Assembly (NCBI GenBank): GCA_027625915.1
Contig: JANTQA010000072.1
Span: 3,100,001 to 3,164,000, forward strand
Length of the DNA stretch: 64,000 nt
Direction of reading: 5' to 3'
Origin: Anaeramoeba flamelloides
Lineage: Eukaryota; Metamonada; Anaeramoebidae
Shown here: one piece after another, positions 46,473 to 59,800 of the stretch
Layout of the letters: the number at the start of each line of letters is the position of its first letter
How positions within the stretch are numbered: position 1 is the first letter of the stretch
Position numbers and translations under genes: made by a program
The notes under the pieces: model-generated
The model's database searches: none
What the model was told of the DNA's origin: nothing
The model's input: the letters and a program-made list of their open reading frames with translations, nothing else

Positions 46473-47234
46473 GAAGAGATTTATTAGTTAGTTAATTAAT
46501 TTTTTGGATTTTTTGTTACAATGCTTTTTTTTATTCAAGTGGAATTGACTTTAAGATTTTAACAATGTGTATTATTTCTGCTCAAATAATTTCAGTTTTA
46601 ATATAACCATATTGAGAAGCGAAATCTTACATAAATAAATAAATTGAATTTATTTTTCCTTTTTACTCTTCTTTCAAAATTTTTTTGACAATTTTTTCAA
46701 GAATGATAAAATGAAAAGGGGGATTTTTTTACTTTATAAAAGTTTTTTCTGACTCTAAAGACAGATTTTATCAAATTCAATAAAAAAAAAAAAAAAAAAA
46801 AAAAAAGGGTTTAATACTTCTCTTCACAGTAAAAAAAAAATAAAATATTAATATTTCAATGAGACAAAACTACGACTACAATTATCATTTCAATATTTTT
46901 GGTCCTTTTTATTCATAATATAATCAATATTTTAGTTCTTAACCATCTTGGGGGTGATGTATTTATTGTAGTTCAGAGTACCACTATTTTTAAAAGTCTC
47001 TCGTCAATAAAAAAGGTCTTTTTGTAGTAAAAAAAAATTTAAATAAACGGAATAATAAAGTTTCCTTAAATTCAACTAAGATATTTATTGGTTAGATAAT
47101 AAAAAAAATAGTTTTAAAAATGCTTCACATCTAATAAAAGCGATATAGAGTAAAAAATAACTTATGATAATTATTACCGTGTCCTAGCTTTCTGAGGATT
47201 CAAAATAATGATGTAGAATCAAATGATATTAACT
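46473..47234. other. Intergenic, nothing recognised
   Basis: AT-rich spacer with a long A run at about 46782-46806. No repeat-family match noticed. Confidence 0.35.
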
Positions 47235-48240
47235 TGTTTCTATAAAATATGAAAAACCTCAAGAAAGTATACCTAGAGTGCCATCCAGTACCACCAAGTG
47301 ATTAGATTTTCTTCAGGTATTCACTTTTGGGAATAAACTGAAAATCATATGATTTTCTAATTCAGTATAAAACTCTTTACAACCCAACTGAAGTACCTGT
47401 TGAGTGCCTATGCTTCCCAGGATTTTAAAGAATATAGTAAAATCTTTAATTTATCTATATTCTTTTAAAATCTGGAAAACTTAACTGTGTTTTTTTTTTT
47501 ACTATTTGATATAAAAAGAAAATTTCTTAAATTTTCTGTTTTTTCAAAAATTAAAAAAAGCCTAACAGAAGTGTCAGTCAAGTGCCTAGCTTTTCTTGAG
47601 GTTTTCTGTTTTATCTGTTAAGAGTTCTAGGTTTTTTTTACTTTTTGAAATAAAGTGAAAATTTATATAGATTTTCTGTTCATTTCAAAAATTAAAAAAA
47701 ACCTACAGTCAGTTCCACTTTTAAGGCACAAACTTTCAACGAAATTTAAGGCACAAAGAAAATCTCAAATTAAGGAACAAAATTTAGAATTTTTTTTTTT
47801 ACAATTTATTTTACTAGAATCAAAATTTTGTGCCTTGATTTGAGATTTTTATTGTGCCTTAAATTTCGTTGAAAGTTTGTGTCTTAAAAGTGGAACTGAA
47901 TATAACGAAAATCTATCATTTTTCCTAATAAACAGAAAACTCAAGAAAAGATAACTGCGGTTTTCCAGAATTTAAAAGAATATAAGTAAAATCAAATAGA
48001 TTTTACTTGATTCTTTTAAATTCTGGAAACCCTAACGTTAAGTGTCCGTAGAGTGCCTAGCAATCCAGAATTCAAAAGAATTGAGCAAAATCTTTGATTT
48101 TCCATTATTCTTTTAAATTCTGGAAAAGCTAACTGTAAGTGTCATCAAGTGCCGTAGAGTTCTATTTTTTCTTTACTTTTTGAAATAAACCGAAAAAATA
48201 TTAAAATTTTCTGTTTATTTGAAAAATTACTAAAAACCTA
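47235..48240. repeat. Hairpin-module cluster 4, the largest
   Basis: At least three copies of the CCAGAATTTAAAAGAAT palindrome (47416-47480, 47963-48028, 48064-48124). That at 47963-48028 is almost perfect. Between them are AGGTTTTTTTTACTTTTTGA / TTTCAAAAATTAAAAAAAAC palindromes, TTTTCTTGAGGTTTTCTG units, and short spacers built from AGTGCC (AGTGTCAGTCAAGTGCCTAG, AAGTGCCGTAGAGTTC). A MITE is inserted at 47706-47902. LINE tail sequence follows at 48283, here outside the cluster. Confidence 0.75.
47706..47902. mobile_element. TA-flanked foldback MITE inside cluster 4
   Basis: TA at 47704-47705 and 47903-47904. The left end CAGTCAGTTCCACTTTTAAG is answered by CTTAAAAGTGGAACTGA. It interrupts the cluster module AAAAAACCTAACGAAAATC, which is uninterrupted at about 18753-18767, so the MITE landed in an existing cluster. 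Confidence 0.9.
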
Positions 48241-48282
48241 ACCAAAAATCAATATATATATATATATTATTGTTTAAAGGAG

Positions 48283-48525
48283 GAGTTTTTAGTTCCTCTT
48301 GTTTGCCCGAATTCCTAAATTGTGATTTAGAATTTTTTTTAAAGATTTCCATATACTTATATTTTCCACTGGGGCTAATAAAGTTATGGAATCTTTTCTG
48401 TTAATATTAAAAATATTATTGTTTTTTAATATATGAGAGATATTGATTTTCTTTAATTCAGATATCCAGATTTTACAATTATTTTGATAGGCTGGGCAGT
48501 TTCAGAGAAAATGTAAAAAAAATAT
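48283..48525 (-). mobile_element. LINE 3' end fragment
   Basis: It matches the 57 kb LINE copy from the tail (AGTTCCTCTTGTTTGCCCGA in plus orientation) through the CTAAAT stem to the knuckle segment (GATAGGCTGGGCAGTTTCAG, coding CPAY). It stops there. The tail is uninterrupted between TTTGC and CCGAATT, which gives the reference for the interrupted tails. Confidence 0.75.
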
Positions 48526-49595
48526 ATTTTATCCAATTCAAAAAAACCAATAATTATTTAATAGTCCAAATAATTGGTTCACACTTGAATATATTTATCA
48601 GATTTAAAATACTTTTAATATATAATAAAATGGATGTTTAACGGTGAAGAAAAAATTTATCTATTATTTTACTATTAAAATGAAAAAAAAATAATAATTG
48701 AACTGGAAAAATGGATTTTTCAACTTAAATTGTAAAATATCTTTAAAAATATTTTTTTTATAAACAATCTTTTATTCACTAATAGTGTTTATTATAATTG
48801 AAGATATAAAAAATGGTAAATTTAGTAAAAGTTTAATTTTTAATTCAAAAGTTTTTTCATGATAATGTTGTGGTGAGGTAAGTTTTTGGGATTTCATGAT
48901 TATTTCAGGATGAAGAAGATTATAATTTTCGTGTAATTTCTTTTTAATAGTTGGTTTTTTTATCACTATTAACGCTGGAAAGAGAAATGATTAAATTAAC
49001 TCTTTAATTAAGGAGTCTCAAATTTTTAATTCTTTTTTGATTTAAAATTTGATTTTCTAATTTCATTTCATTTTTTCAAAGTAATACATTGTTTTAAAAT
49101 ATAATATAAAAAGAGTAAAAAAATAATTTAATAGTAAAAATGTTTATCACTATAAACAATCTCAAACATTAAAAAATATTGAGTTTTTAATATGAGTAAG
49201 CTAATGTTTGAATTGTTTAATAATCTGTTGAAAGCTTTGAAAAGTTTCAAAAATCAAAAAAGTTATGAATATTTTACATAAAGTAATTTTAATTGTTTAT
49301 TAGTATTGTTCGGATTGGTATTTGTTGAACAATAGGAAATAATTTTCACTTCATTTTTGATACAGGTCTTTGAATTATAAAACGTAAAAATTTCCAATTA
49401 CTTTACAATTTCCTTTTTTAAAGAGGGTAAATAAAGTTCAATCTACCTCATTGAAAACTCTCTTTTATTAAAAGAAAAATTGGGAAGATGAATTGATATT
49501 TTTACCCACTTTACATTCAAATATTAGTATTGCCCTTTACTATTTTTTTCAAAATAAATTGAAAAAAATTTTCCTTAACCTTTCCAAATTACATA
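48526..49595. other. Intergenic, nothing recognised
   Basis: AT-rich spacer. The open frame at 48772-48966 (minus) has no features to support it as a gene. Confidence 0.35.
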
Positions 49596-49599
49596 TTAA

Positions 49600-50157
49600 G
49601 GTTTACAATCCCTGAAATTTGAAAAAAAAGATTATCTTGTATTTTATGTGGCGACTTGTTAATTTGGTTCTTAGCTGATCGATCTTGTTCTTGGTATGGG
49701 TTTTAATAGTGGTTCAAAATTGCAATTTTTGATAATTTATTTTTTTTATTTCCGAAATCCAAATCGAAGAGTGTAAGATTAATAAATTGATATTAATTTA
49801 AGAACGAATTTTGGTTTTTGGGCTGTAGAAAATTTTCATAGGTTTACTTATTTTTCAATTAACTTAACTGAAAACAAATTGTTTTTTAAAAGGCACCAAA
49901 TAAAACCAAACCTAATTATAAATCTCAATCAAAAACCCATAAACCACATTTTTTTATAACTTAACTTCCAGCCAATTAATCTTACACTCTTCAATTCGGA
50001 TTTCGGAAATAAAAAAAATAAATTGTCAAAAATTGCCATTTTGAACCACTATTAAAACCCATACCAAGAACAAGTTTGATCAGCTAAGAACCAAATTAAG
50101 TAGTCACTACTCCCAATACGAGATAATCTTTTTTTCAAATTTCAGGGATTATAAACC
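49600..50157. mobile_element. TTAA-flanked long-armed palindromic element
   Basis: TTAA (49596-49599) then GGTTTACAATCCCTGAAATT. AATTTCAGGGATTATAAACC then TTAA (50158-50161). The arms extend about 190 bases with few mismatches (GATCAGCTAAGAACCAAATT and its inverse; CCATACCAAGAACAAG and its inverse). No coding frame. The terminal sequence differs from the GGGATTAG family. Confidence 0.88.
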
Positions 50158-50161
50158 TTAA

Positions 50162-50808
50162 GAAATCGTGCAAATTCCAAATTTATCATCTTTAAAAGAA
50201 TCTGAAATTATTAATATTCATTTTTAGAATCCTGAACTTTGATGATTTGTTTTAAGTTCTTGGGGTGTATGTATTTTTGAAAGCTAAATGAAACTTTTAT
50301 TCTTTTTATGTTAGAATTATCAGTACTTTTACCAAGAGAGTTTTCAAAAAATAGATTGGGTTTTGAGATGGAATTTGATAAAGGTCTTTAAATTATAAAT
50401 GGTAAAAATTTTTTACTTTGTATAAATTCACAAAAATTATTGTATCTTTTTAGTTCACTTCTCTTTGAGAAAATGTTTTTATCTGCTCTAAAGCTAGAAT
50501 TTTGTTGGCTTAAATACAAAGAAAACTTATAGTTCAGTGACATTGTAGACTGTAAAGAGAAAAAAAAAGTTTAAAATGTTTGTACCAAAGAGATTCTTAA
50601 AAAATAGAAAGTGAAAAAATCTTCAAACTTTTTTTTTCAAATCTTTCAGTCTTATGCAAAAAATAATATTTTGAATTAGGAACTTTTGAACTAATTTGAG
50701 GTTTTAATGAGAGTAAACCTGATGAAATAATGATCAATTTTACACTCAAAACCATAAAAATGAAAATGTCTTAGAGATAAAATCAAAACAAGATTCATTT
50801 TTTTTTCA
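50162..50808. other. Upstream region of the alpha-glucosidase gene
   Basis: AT-rich spacer with no promoter motif recognised. The ATG at 50809 follows a T run. Confidence 0.3.
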
Positions 50809-53800
50809 ATGCGTTCTCTTCTCGAATTATTGATTTTTTTCTTTTTGTTTGCACAAGCTTTTACAAGCTACCCTGGTTATAAACTTGAAAATGTTGTTAC
50901 CAGTGATTCTGGTTTTACTGGTGATTTGGCTTTGATTTCTGCTGGTCCTTATGGGAACGATTATCAAAAACTTGCTCTTTATGTCAATTATCAAACAAAC
51001 TCAAGGCTAAGAGTAAAAATTTATCCTGCTAATGAAAAATATTATGAAGGTTTGTTTTTCTTCTTGATTTTTTTTTCTTTTCTTCCATTAAATCTCTTTA
51101 CTTTTTTTATTTTTCTTTTTCTTTATTATTATTTATTTTTTTTTCGAATTTTTTCTTGCTTTCTTAGTTCCATTTGTTGTTCAAGTTTCCAACAGCACTG
51201 TTAAACCAACCGACATGGACTATGAAGTAACTTATGAGACAAACCCTTTTAGCCTTACGATCAAAAGAAAATCCGATCAAACTATACTTTTTGACACGAA
51301 CACCAACGGAAGCGATCTGAATGGATTAATTTTTGAAAAAAATTATCTTGAGTTGTCGACAAATTTAGAGAAAGACCCAATACTTTTTGGTCTTGGAGAA
51401 AGAAAATCCGATTTTGTTTTGGAATTAAACCAAACTTATACCCTTTTCGCAAATTCGCAAAACAAGAAAAAGAATCAAAACAGATACAGCTCTTATCCTG
51501 TATATTACCAATTCTCAAAAGCCTCAAAAACATTCCATTCTGTATTTTTTGTCAATTCAGATCCAACAGATTTTGTTCTTATGGACAACTCTTTAACTTT
51601 TAAATCAATTGGTGGAATTATAGATCTTTTTGTTTTCACAGGACCTTCATTTGATGAAGCTGCAAATCAGTAATTTTTTTTTCTTTTCTTTTCATTTCTT
51701 TTTCTTTTTTTTTTTTTTTGAAAACTTTGAAAGACAGGAATGGGAAAAAATTTCTGAGTCCATGGAAGAAGAGAAAGGAAAGAAAAAATGAGTTTTTTTT
51801 TTCCCAAATTGCTCAATACCAATTTCAGAAATCCAAAAATTAAAAATTACCCCAAAATTGTTAGAGTGGTTTTGGAGATCTCTAAAATAGTCCATTTTTT
51901 TCAACAAATTTTAAATAATTGATCAATCAAAGAAAAACCCTTTACCAAAAAGATAGTATTTGAAAAAAACTGTTATTATGTTAAATCCACCATTTGGTCT
52001 TTAATCCTTTATTTTTCCTTTTATTACTTGATCTCACTTTTTCATTTTTAGGTTTCTGTGATTCTATTAAAGTTCCCAATTAAAAATCGTGTCGAACTTT
52101 TTTTCCCTAGCAGCACATGTGCAAAAAGTGGTGTCTTAATATTTGAAGTTTTTTTACGAAATTTTTAGAATTAAAGCTTTTCAAGTTTTCTATTTTAATA
52201 AAGTGAGTGCATTTTTAGTCTGAACTTAAACTTTTTTCAGTTTTCCATTTTAATAAAGCGAGAAACTAAAAAATTTTAAAAAATGCTTTTTTTACCAGTT
52301 CCAACCTCACATAACATTTAAAGGATGAGTCCTCACTTTTTTAAAACTTTGAATTTTTAAAAAGATTTTATTTAAAATAATTTTACATTTTTAAAATAGG
52401 AAAACTGAAAAAAGTTTAAGTTCAGACTAAAAATGCACTCACTTTATTAAAATAGAAAACTTTCAAAAAGCTTTATTTCTAAAAAATTCAATGCTTTTTT
52501 AAAATAGTTACGAACAATTTTTTTTTATTGTAATTTAAGGGAGGAATTTTTACTTCCTTTTATTTGCTGTTAGGTTTTTTTTTTAATTTTAGAAATTTTC
52601 TTTTTATTTCTCAAATTAAAAAAAACCTCCGTTAACTTTTCCATAATTTAAAAGAATTAAAGAAACTCAAAGATTTTACTCTATTCTTTTGAATTTTGGA
52701 AAAGTGACGTTAGGTTTTCTTGAGTTTTCTATTTATTTGGAAAATCAATAGATTTACGTTAGGTTTTTTTGTCTTTCTATTTATTTAGAAAACGTCAAAA
52801 AAACCTAGAACACTTCACAAATAAAATAGAAAACCTCAAAAAAATCTAGAACACTTAACAAATAAAATAAAACAGAAAACCTCAAGAAAACCTAGGCACT
52901 TGATGGCACTTGACGTACACTTTTCGTTATGGTTTCAAGGATTCAAAAGAATATAATAAAATCTTGAATATTACTCTCTTCTTTTGAACCCCAAAATTTC
53001 GAAGATATGCGATATTCCCCATGATTATTTTGAAAAAAATTAAAAAATGATTTTTAATTGTACCCTCTCTGGAAAAGAAAAGTGAAATCATTAATAAAAG
53101 AATTTCGTTAAAAGAATCTATGATTTTTCTTGATTCTTTTAAATTCTGGAAACCCTAGGCACTTGACGTCACTCTACGGCACTTTCCTAACTTCCCGAAT
53201 TCCCAAATTTTTTATTTACAAATTTTTTAAATGATTCATATATATCAAATTATTATCACTAGGACTAATAAAGATATTGATCTTGTTCATTAATATTATT
53301 AAAAATATTATTATTATTTTTTAGAAATAATAGATAAAATTATTATTTTTTAATTCAAAAACCCAAATTTTAAAATGGTTTTCATAGTCTGGGCAGTTCC
53401 AGAGAAAATGGTACAAACCTTCAATACTATCCTAAATTATTTATTTTTTTACACAATTTGCCAAATTAAACAATTTTTTTTACATTTCAAATAATATTAT
53501 CTTTTTAAATATTCGTATTAGTAAATTGGTAATTTAAAATTAAAACTAATAAAAACAATAATTCTTCCAGTTTCTATTACATATATTTCAAAATAGCTAT
53601 TGTCAAAATGTTTCCATAAAATGAGAAAAAAAAAATTCCCTTTTATATGATGATTTTTTCAATATTTTTTTAAAAAAATATTCTTATAACAGGTTTATAA
53701 CATGTTACAAATTTTATAACACATTTTATAACAAACATAAATGTTATAAAAATTGTTATTTCTTAAATTTTTATAACATTTTAAATGCTTAAAACACCTT

Positions 53801-56800
53801 TACAACATGTTATAAAAAATTTTTTTTTATTAGGGTTTTATGTAAACCATTAAAAGGTCATTAGACTAAAAAACAATTTCAAATCAATTCTGATATTTTA
53901 AAATATTGTTAAGTTTACTCAATTTTTTTTAAAATTATCAATAGGATTCTTACTTTTTTCTTAAAATTTCATAATTTTGAAAATCACATTTTCCAATTTT
54001 AAATAATTAGAAATTTCAAATGCTTAACCATACTCAAAAAGGAGATCTAACTCTTGATAAATTAATTTATTCAAAATTGAAACTAAATCCTGAAAAATAA
54101 TTTACTAAAAAAAAAAAAAAAAGCACTTCAATTGTCTAAATGTACCTATAAAAAATTTTTTTTTTAGATTATTCAAATGAATTTTATTAAAACAATTACA
54201 TCTGAAAAACTAAAATATGGCAAAAACACCATTCTAGAGAAACAAAAAAAGAAAGTTAAAACATATTAAAGTCATTTTAAAACAACCAGTCAAAAACATT
54301 TTTTTTGGTAGTTCTGAAAATATCTATATTTAATTTTATCTACTGTTTTCTAGATTAATTTTTAAAATTCATTTGGCACACTTTTTGACCAATAGTTATA
54401 AAACATAAATAATAAAGGAAACTTTTTCCTTGTAATTTTAAAAGATTTTTTTTTTTCTGTGAAATCATCTTAATTTAAAGATGTAGCCTTATAAATCATA
54501 ACAGAAAAAATAATCTTATCTCTTATGCACTACATTAAGAAATAAAATAATATAAAAGCCACCAAAGTTACAAACCCAAATGTTTAACAAAATTTTAAAA
54601 AAACATTTTTAGATTGACAGTCTTTTTGATTTCCATATTTTAAGTAATATTATGTTGATGTGATTTATTTTGCTTCTGTGATTTTTATATTAATAATTAA
54701 ATAATTGAATAAAAATCATGGATCATTTTGTTTTTTTTCACAAACAAGTACAAGACAAAAATACAAACAAACATTAATCCTTTTAAATTTTAAATTAATT
54801 TTATGATGCTAATAGATTATCTGATGTCATTGGAAAACCATCTAGAATTTCATATTGGAATTTAGGTTGGCACCAAAGTAGATATGGCTGGAAAACTTTA
54901 GATATTGTCAAACAAGTTGTTAACAATTTTACCAAATTACAACTACCACTTGAGACAATTTATTCTGATATTGACTGTATGGACAATGATATTAACTGGA
55001 CCTTTGATCCTATAAGATATCCACAAGCAGATTTCCATGCTTTTGTTGATGAATTGCATAATGATCATAGATACTGGATTCCAATTACTGATATCCAAAC
55101 ACCTTTAATTCATGATTATTTACCATATACACTTGGTAACGAAAAAGACATCTTTATTAAAAATCCTGTGGGAAACCCATATTGGGGAATTTTACGCCAC
55201 GGGCCTTGTATGTATCCAGATTTTACTCATCCTAATTCCACAGACTATTGGACCCAAATTCTAGAAAATTATTATAATAAAATCCCTTTCGATGGTTTAT
55301 GGATCGATATGAATGAACCTGATAATTATGAATCAATTTGGCCAAAAGATAGTAAATATTTTGTTTTTCTTCTTTATTTCCAGTTTTATTTTTCATAAAA
55401 TATTTTAAAAAACAATTGACAAATATTAATACAAAAAATTTATTGCAAAATTATACCTGTTTATTTCATAAATTTTAGATTGAAGAAAATTATAATTCAC
55501 TTTAAGGTATTTCCAAAAAAGTGGGGTAATTTTTTTTTTTATATGTTTCAAATAATATTCTCTTTGCAAGTATTTCTATTCCAAAATTTGTAATATAAAA
55601 AACAACTAAAATATTACTACTAATTGGATCAGTACCTGCTTATTGCTTGTATTATAAAATATGTGCATTAAAATATTTTAAAAAAATGAAATAAAAAATT
55701 TAAACTAATTTTGGTGAGAAAATTACAAATTCGATAAAAAAGGGACAATATGACAAGGGTACAAACAATTTTTTAAACAATAAAATTCAGTTTTAAGTTT
55801 TTCATTCGCTGGTAAAATTTATAAAGACATAGCCCCTTCGGAAAAAAAATTATGATTCAAAAAGAAAAAAAATAACCTCCAATTTTACACGCTCTCAAAA
55901 AATATCATCTAGAATTGTGATCAAAAACTTTGATTTCTTTTTTTTATACAATTTTTTACAAATAAACGAATTGAATTATTATGAAGAATCAATTAATGAT
56001 GAATAACAATTTTCTATGTTTAAATAGTAATATTGGAACTAAAGTTTAATAAAGAATATTTTAAAATAAATTTTCCCCGCTTTTTTGGAAAATAGCTTTA
56101 ATAGATCTATTTTCAAAAATACAATTGAGTTTTATAAAAATTTTGAATTGAAGTTTAATCTAACAAAACAAAAAAAAAATAAAACATTTTGTAATCTAAA
56201 AACTTTTTTATTGATGGTTTTTATAATAACTCTACCTAATAAACAAATTTTTTTAATAGCATCTATATTACATTTTTATAACAAAAATTTCCCTTTTATA
56301 TGATGATTTTTGACATATTTTTTGAAAAAATATTCTTATAACAGGCTTATAGTATGTTACAAATTTTATAACACATTTTATAAGAAATATTTATGTTATA
56401 AAAGTTGTTATTAGAAAATTTTATAACATTTTAAATGCTTAAAACACCTTTATAACATGTTATAATTTTTTTTTTTTTTTTATTAGGGTGTTATGTAAAA
56501 CATTATAATTTTTATTTAATTTCCATTAAAGAGACTAACACCATATTATTATTGAATGACTTGATCGCTAACTTAAAATTCTAGATATCATTTTAAAATA
56601 AATAAGTTCAAAAAGTTAAACTCATGAATGGAAATGAGTAACCAAATTCCAAATGCCTGTTGAAGATTTAATTTTTGAAAATAAAAATTTCTTCAAAAAA
56701 AAAGCAATTAAATTGATTTTCCCAGATACATCTCTAAACTAAATCACGTTTTTATCCTTTAGAATTTGAAATTTGTTTAAGATAGTTTTCAAAAAAAATA

Positions 56801-59800
56801 TTCCAAAAAAAAAAGAAATAACTTCTTTTTTTTATTATTTAAGTCGGAGTTTTTAATTCCTCTTATTTGCCCGAATTTCTAAATTTTTATTTAGGAATTT
56901 TGTTAAAGACTCAAAAATAAATTTATTACCCACTAAAGCTAATAAATATGAATATCTTTTTCTAATAATATCAAAAATAGTAATAATATTATTTTTTAAT
57001 ATATTAGAGATGTTAAATTTTTTTAATTCAGATATCCAGATTTTACGATTATTTTCATAGGCTGGGCAGATCCATAGAAAATTGCTTAAATCTTCAATAA
57101 TATCTAAATTATTGATTTTTTGCATAATTTACAGTATTTTGATTTGTCCTTGTTCATAACATAAGAATATCTATTTAAATAATTTGTAAAATTTCTGAGT
57201 TTTAAGATTGAAGTTGAACCCTTCCATTTTAAATATCTTTTGTCGTTAGGTTTTTTTTAATTTAAGAAATAAAAAGAAAATTTATTTAATTTTCTTTTTA
57301 TTTCTTAAATTAAAAAAAACTTAGACACGATTGTTTGTTAATATTATTTTGAATAGAAATTATTTTTAAATATTTTTGAACTTTCCAACTTGGACTATTT
57401 TCCAGTTGTTTAATTCGATATTTCTCAAGTTCAAATTCTAATTCTTTTAGGGTGTCTGATTGCCAGTTAATATTTTCAAATTTCTGTTCTCTGAATTTGA
57501 GATTTTTAACTATTTCATGAAAATCCAAAAAGGTTAATTTTTGAATTAGTTTAAATCTTCTTTTATATATAGTTATTCTTGCTGAATCTATTTTTGCATC
57601 AGTTTTATATATAATTCTAGGAGAGTGTGGATTTATTAATAAAAATTTTGTTACTTTTTTATTAATCCACACATCTATATCATTGAAATCTTGTTTTGTC
57701 AAATCAAATATTTCTAATCCATATAACAATTGACTATGTAAGACCGCTTTAAAAAAAATGAATTTTCAATCCATTAGTAAATTTCTTTTCTTGTAAAATA
57801 TTAGTTATTTTTTTAAAATTGGTTTTAACTTTATCAAGGTTAAATTTTAGATGAGTTTTTTTGTCTAACCAAATCCCAAGATATAAAATTTCTTTTGGAT
57901 TGGTAGTTTTTTTCGTTTTATCATCGTTTGGATTCATACCAAAATGTCGAATAATTCTATATATTTTAAAAAGAAATAACTTCTTCCTTTTCAAAAAATT
58001 GTAGTATTTCAAGACATTTATTTTTTCAGTACAAAATATATTTTTCATAAATCTTTTATGTTCAAAAAACAGATTATATAAACATTTTTAACCTTATTAA
58101 ATTCAAATTTCTACTTATATTCTTAAATTCAATTCCAAATTAATAAGTTTTTATTGTGTGTTTCCAAAATCAGCAAAAATTTTTTTGGTTTTTTTGCTTT
58201 GGTATTTTTTTTTTTCTTTATTAGTTTATTGATCAACAATTACTATTCAATTTTTTAATATTCAAATAAGAACTAATATTATTTTCGGTTATTTCTCAAA
58301 TCATAAAAAATAAAAAATACAGAAATTATTGTAAAAGCTATATAATTCTGTGCTTATTATTTTTAACTTTATTTATAGTTTATAATACAATTTTTTATTG
58401 AAATAGTGAAAAAATAAAATATTTGTTTTTTTTCAAAAAAAAAAAAAATGGTTTGATATTCTTTGGGCTCTAGTTACGACCAACAAAACCAAACTTAACA
58501 GTAAATATTGTATCTTTCGAAAGAAATTTCTTGTTTGAATGAAAGAAATTATTTAATTATCAAAATAATTTGAAAAAAAAAATAATAAACCCAAAAAAAT
58601 TAATATACTGCAAATTGAAAACAGTTTTTAAATATACCCCTCAAAGAAATCAGAAGATACTGTAATTTATAATTAATAAATAAAAGTTTTATATTTCAAT
58701 TCCCTCAAATAATATTGTTGTGTTACATTCATCATAGAAAAAAAGTATCAAGATCTTCACAAACAAATTAAAAATCAAACTTGTCAAACATTAATTTTGC
58801 TCTTCCTCGATTATTGCACTTTTGAGATAAAAATGTATTTTTTTTTTTAATTTAGAATTTTACAGTAAAAACATAAAATATTGGACAAATTAATTTTTAA
58901 AAAAAGATTATTTTGAGAGTTTGAAAAAACTTTTCGCTTTTTTTAACGCAAACATTGAATTTTTGTTTCCATGTAAATACTGTATTCCATTTTATTTTCA
59001 ATTTAATTTTAGAAATCTTTCTATTTATTTACATTGAAGAATAATTCTTAAACTTATTTGATAATAAAAACCCCTTTTTTGATTTTGCCATATAATTTTC
59101 AATCCAACATACTAAATAAATAAAAATTATTTTTATTATTATTTCAATAATCCGAATATTTAATATTTTTTGAATAAAAGAATATGATTTCCCATATACT
59201 CCTGGAAATCAAAATTTAGATCGACATACTGTTCCTCTGGAATGTATGCAATACTATTCACAAGAAATTGATCTTCATAACATGTATGGATATTCCCAAT
59301 CAAGAGCAACAAGGTTTGCAATGGAAACTATTCTTCCACAAAAGAGGTCATTTATTTTAACAAGGTCTTCATTTATTGGATTAGGAAATATTGCACAAAC
59401 TTGGACAGGCGACAACGATAGTACATTTGAATCTATGAAGGAATCCATTTCAACGGTATTGCATTCCAACACTGCATTAATTCCCATGATTGGTGCCGAC
59501 ATATGCGGCTATTCGGGGGATGTCACTGAAGAGCTTTGTATTAGATGGTACCAATTAGGAACGTTTTATCCATTTAGCCGAAATCACAATCACCTTTTCC
59601 AAAGGGAGCAGCTTCCATATTCATTTGGCGATAACGTGACTACAATTATCAAAAACTATATCGATAATAGATATTATATACTACCTTATCTTTATTCTTT
59701 GTTCGAAAAATCAAGCAGAGAAGGCAATGTCATTTGGAGAGTGATGCTATATGATTATCCAGAAGATTCCTATACTTGGTATCTTGGAAACCAAATTATG

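Larger units (their letters stand above)
51670..54815 (+). other. Alpha-glucosidase intron 2 (3146 bases), repeat-filled
   Basis: GTAATT donor and AATAG acceptor. It joins FDEAANQ to LSDVIGKPSR. It holds a palindromic element (52165-52490), a LINE fragment split by a hairpin cluster (52531-53465) and a repeat shared with intron 3 (53638-53853). The remainder (about 51670-52160 and 53860-54815) is plain AT-rich sequence. Confidence 0.88.
55352..59180 (+). other. Alpha-glucosidase intron 3 (3829 bases), repeat-filled
   Basis: GTAAAT donor and AAAAG acceptor. It joins WPKD to KYDFPYTPGNQN in frame. It carries the repeat at 56289-56505 (with related sequence from about 55540), the antisense LINE fragment at 56830-58050, and otherwise AT-rich spacer (58060-59180 shows nothing). 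Confidence 0.88.

Noticed and set aside
47235-48240. A CRISPR-like or centromeric satellite array
   Set aside because: The modules vary in length and order and are palindromic, there are no uniform spacers, and the context is a eukaryotic genome full of transposons.
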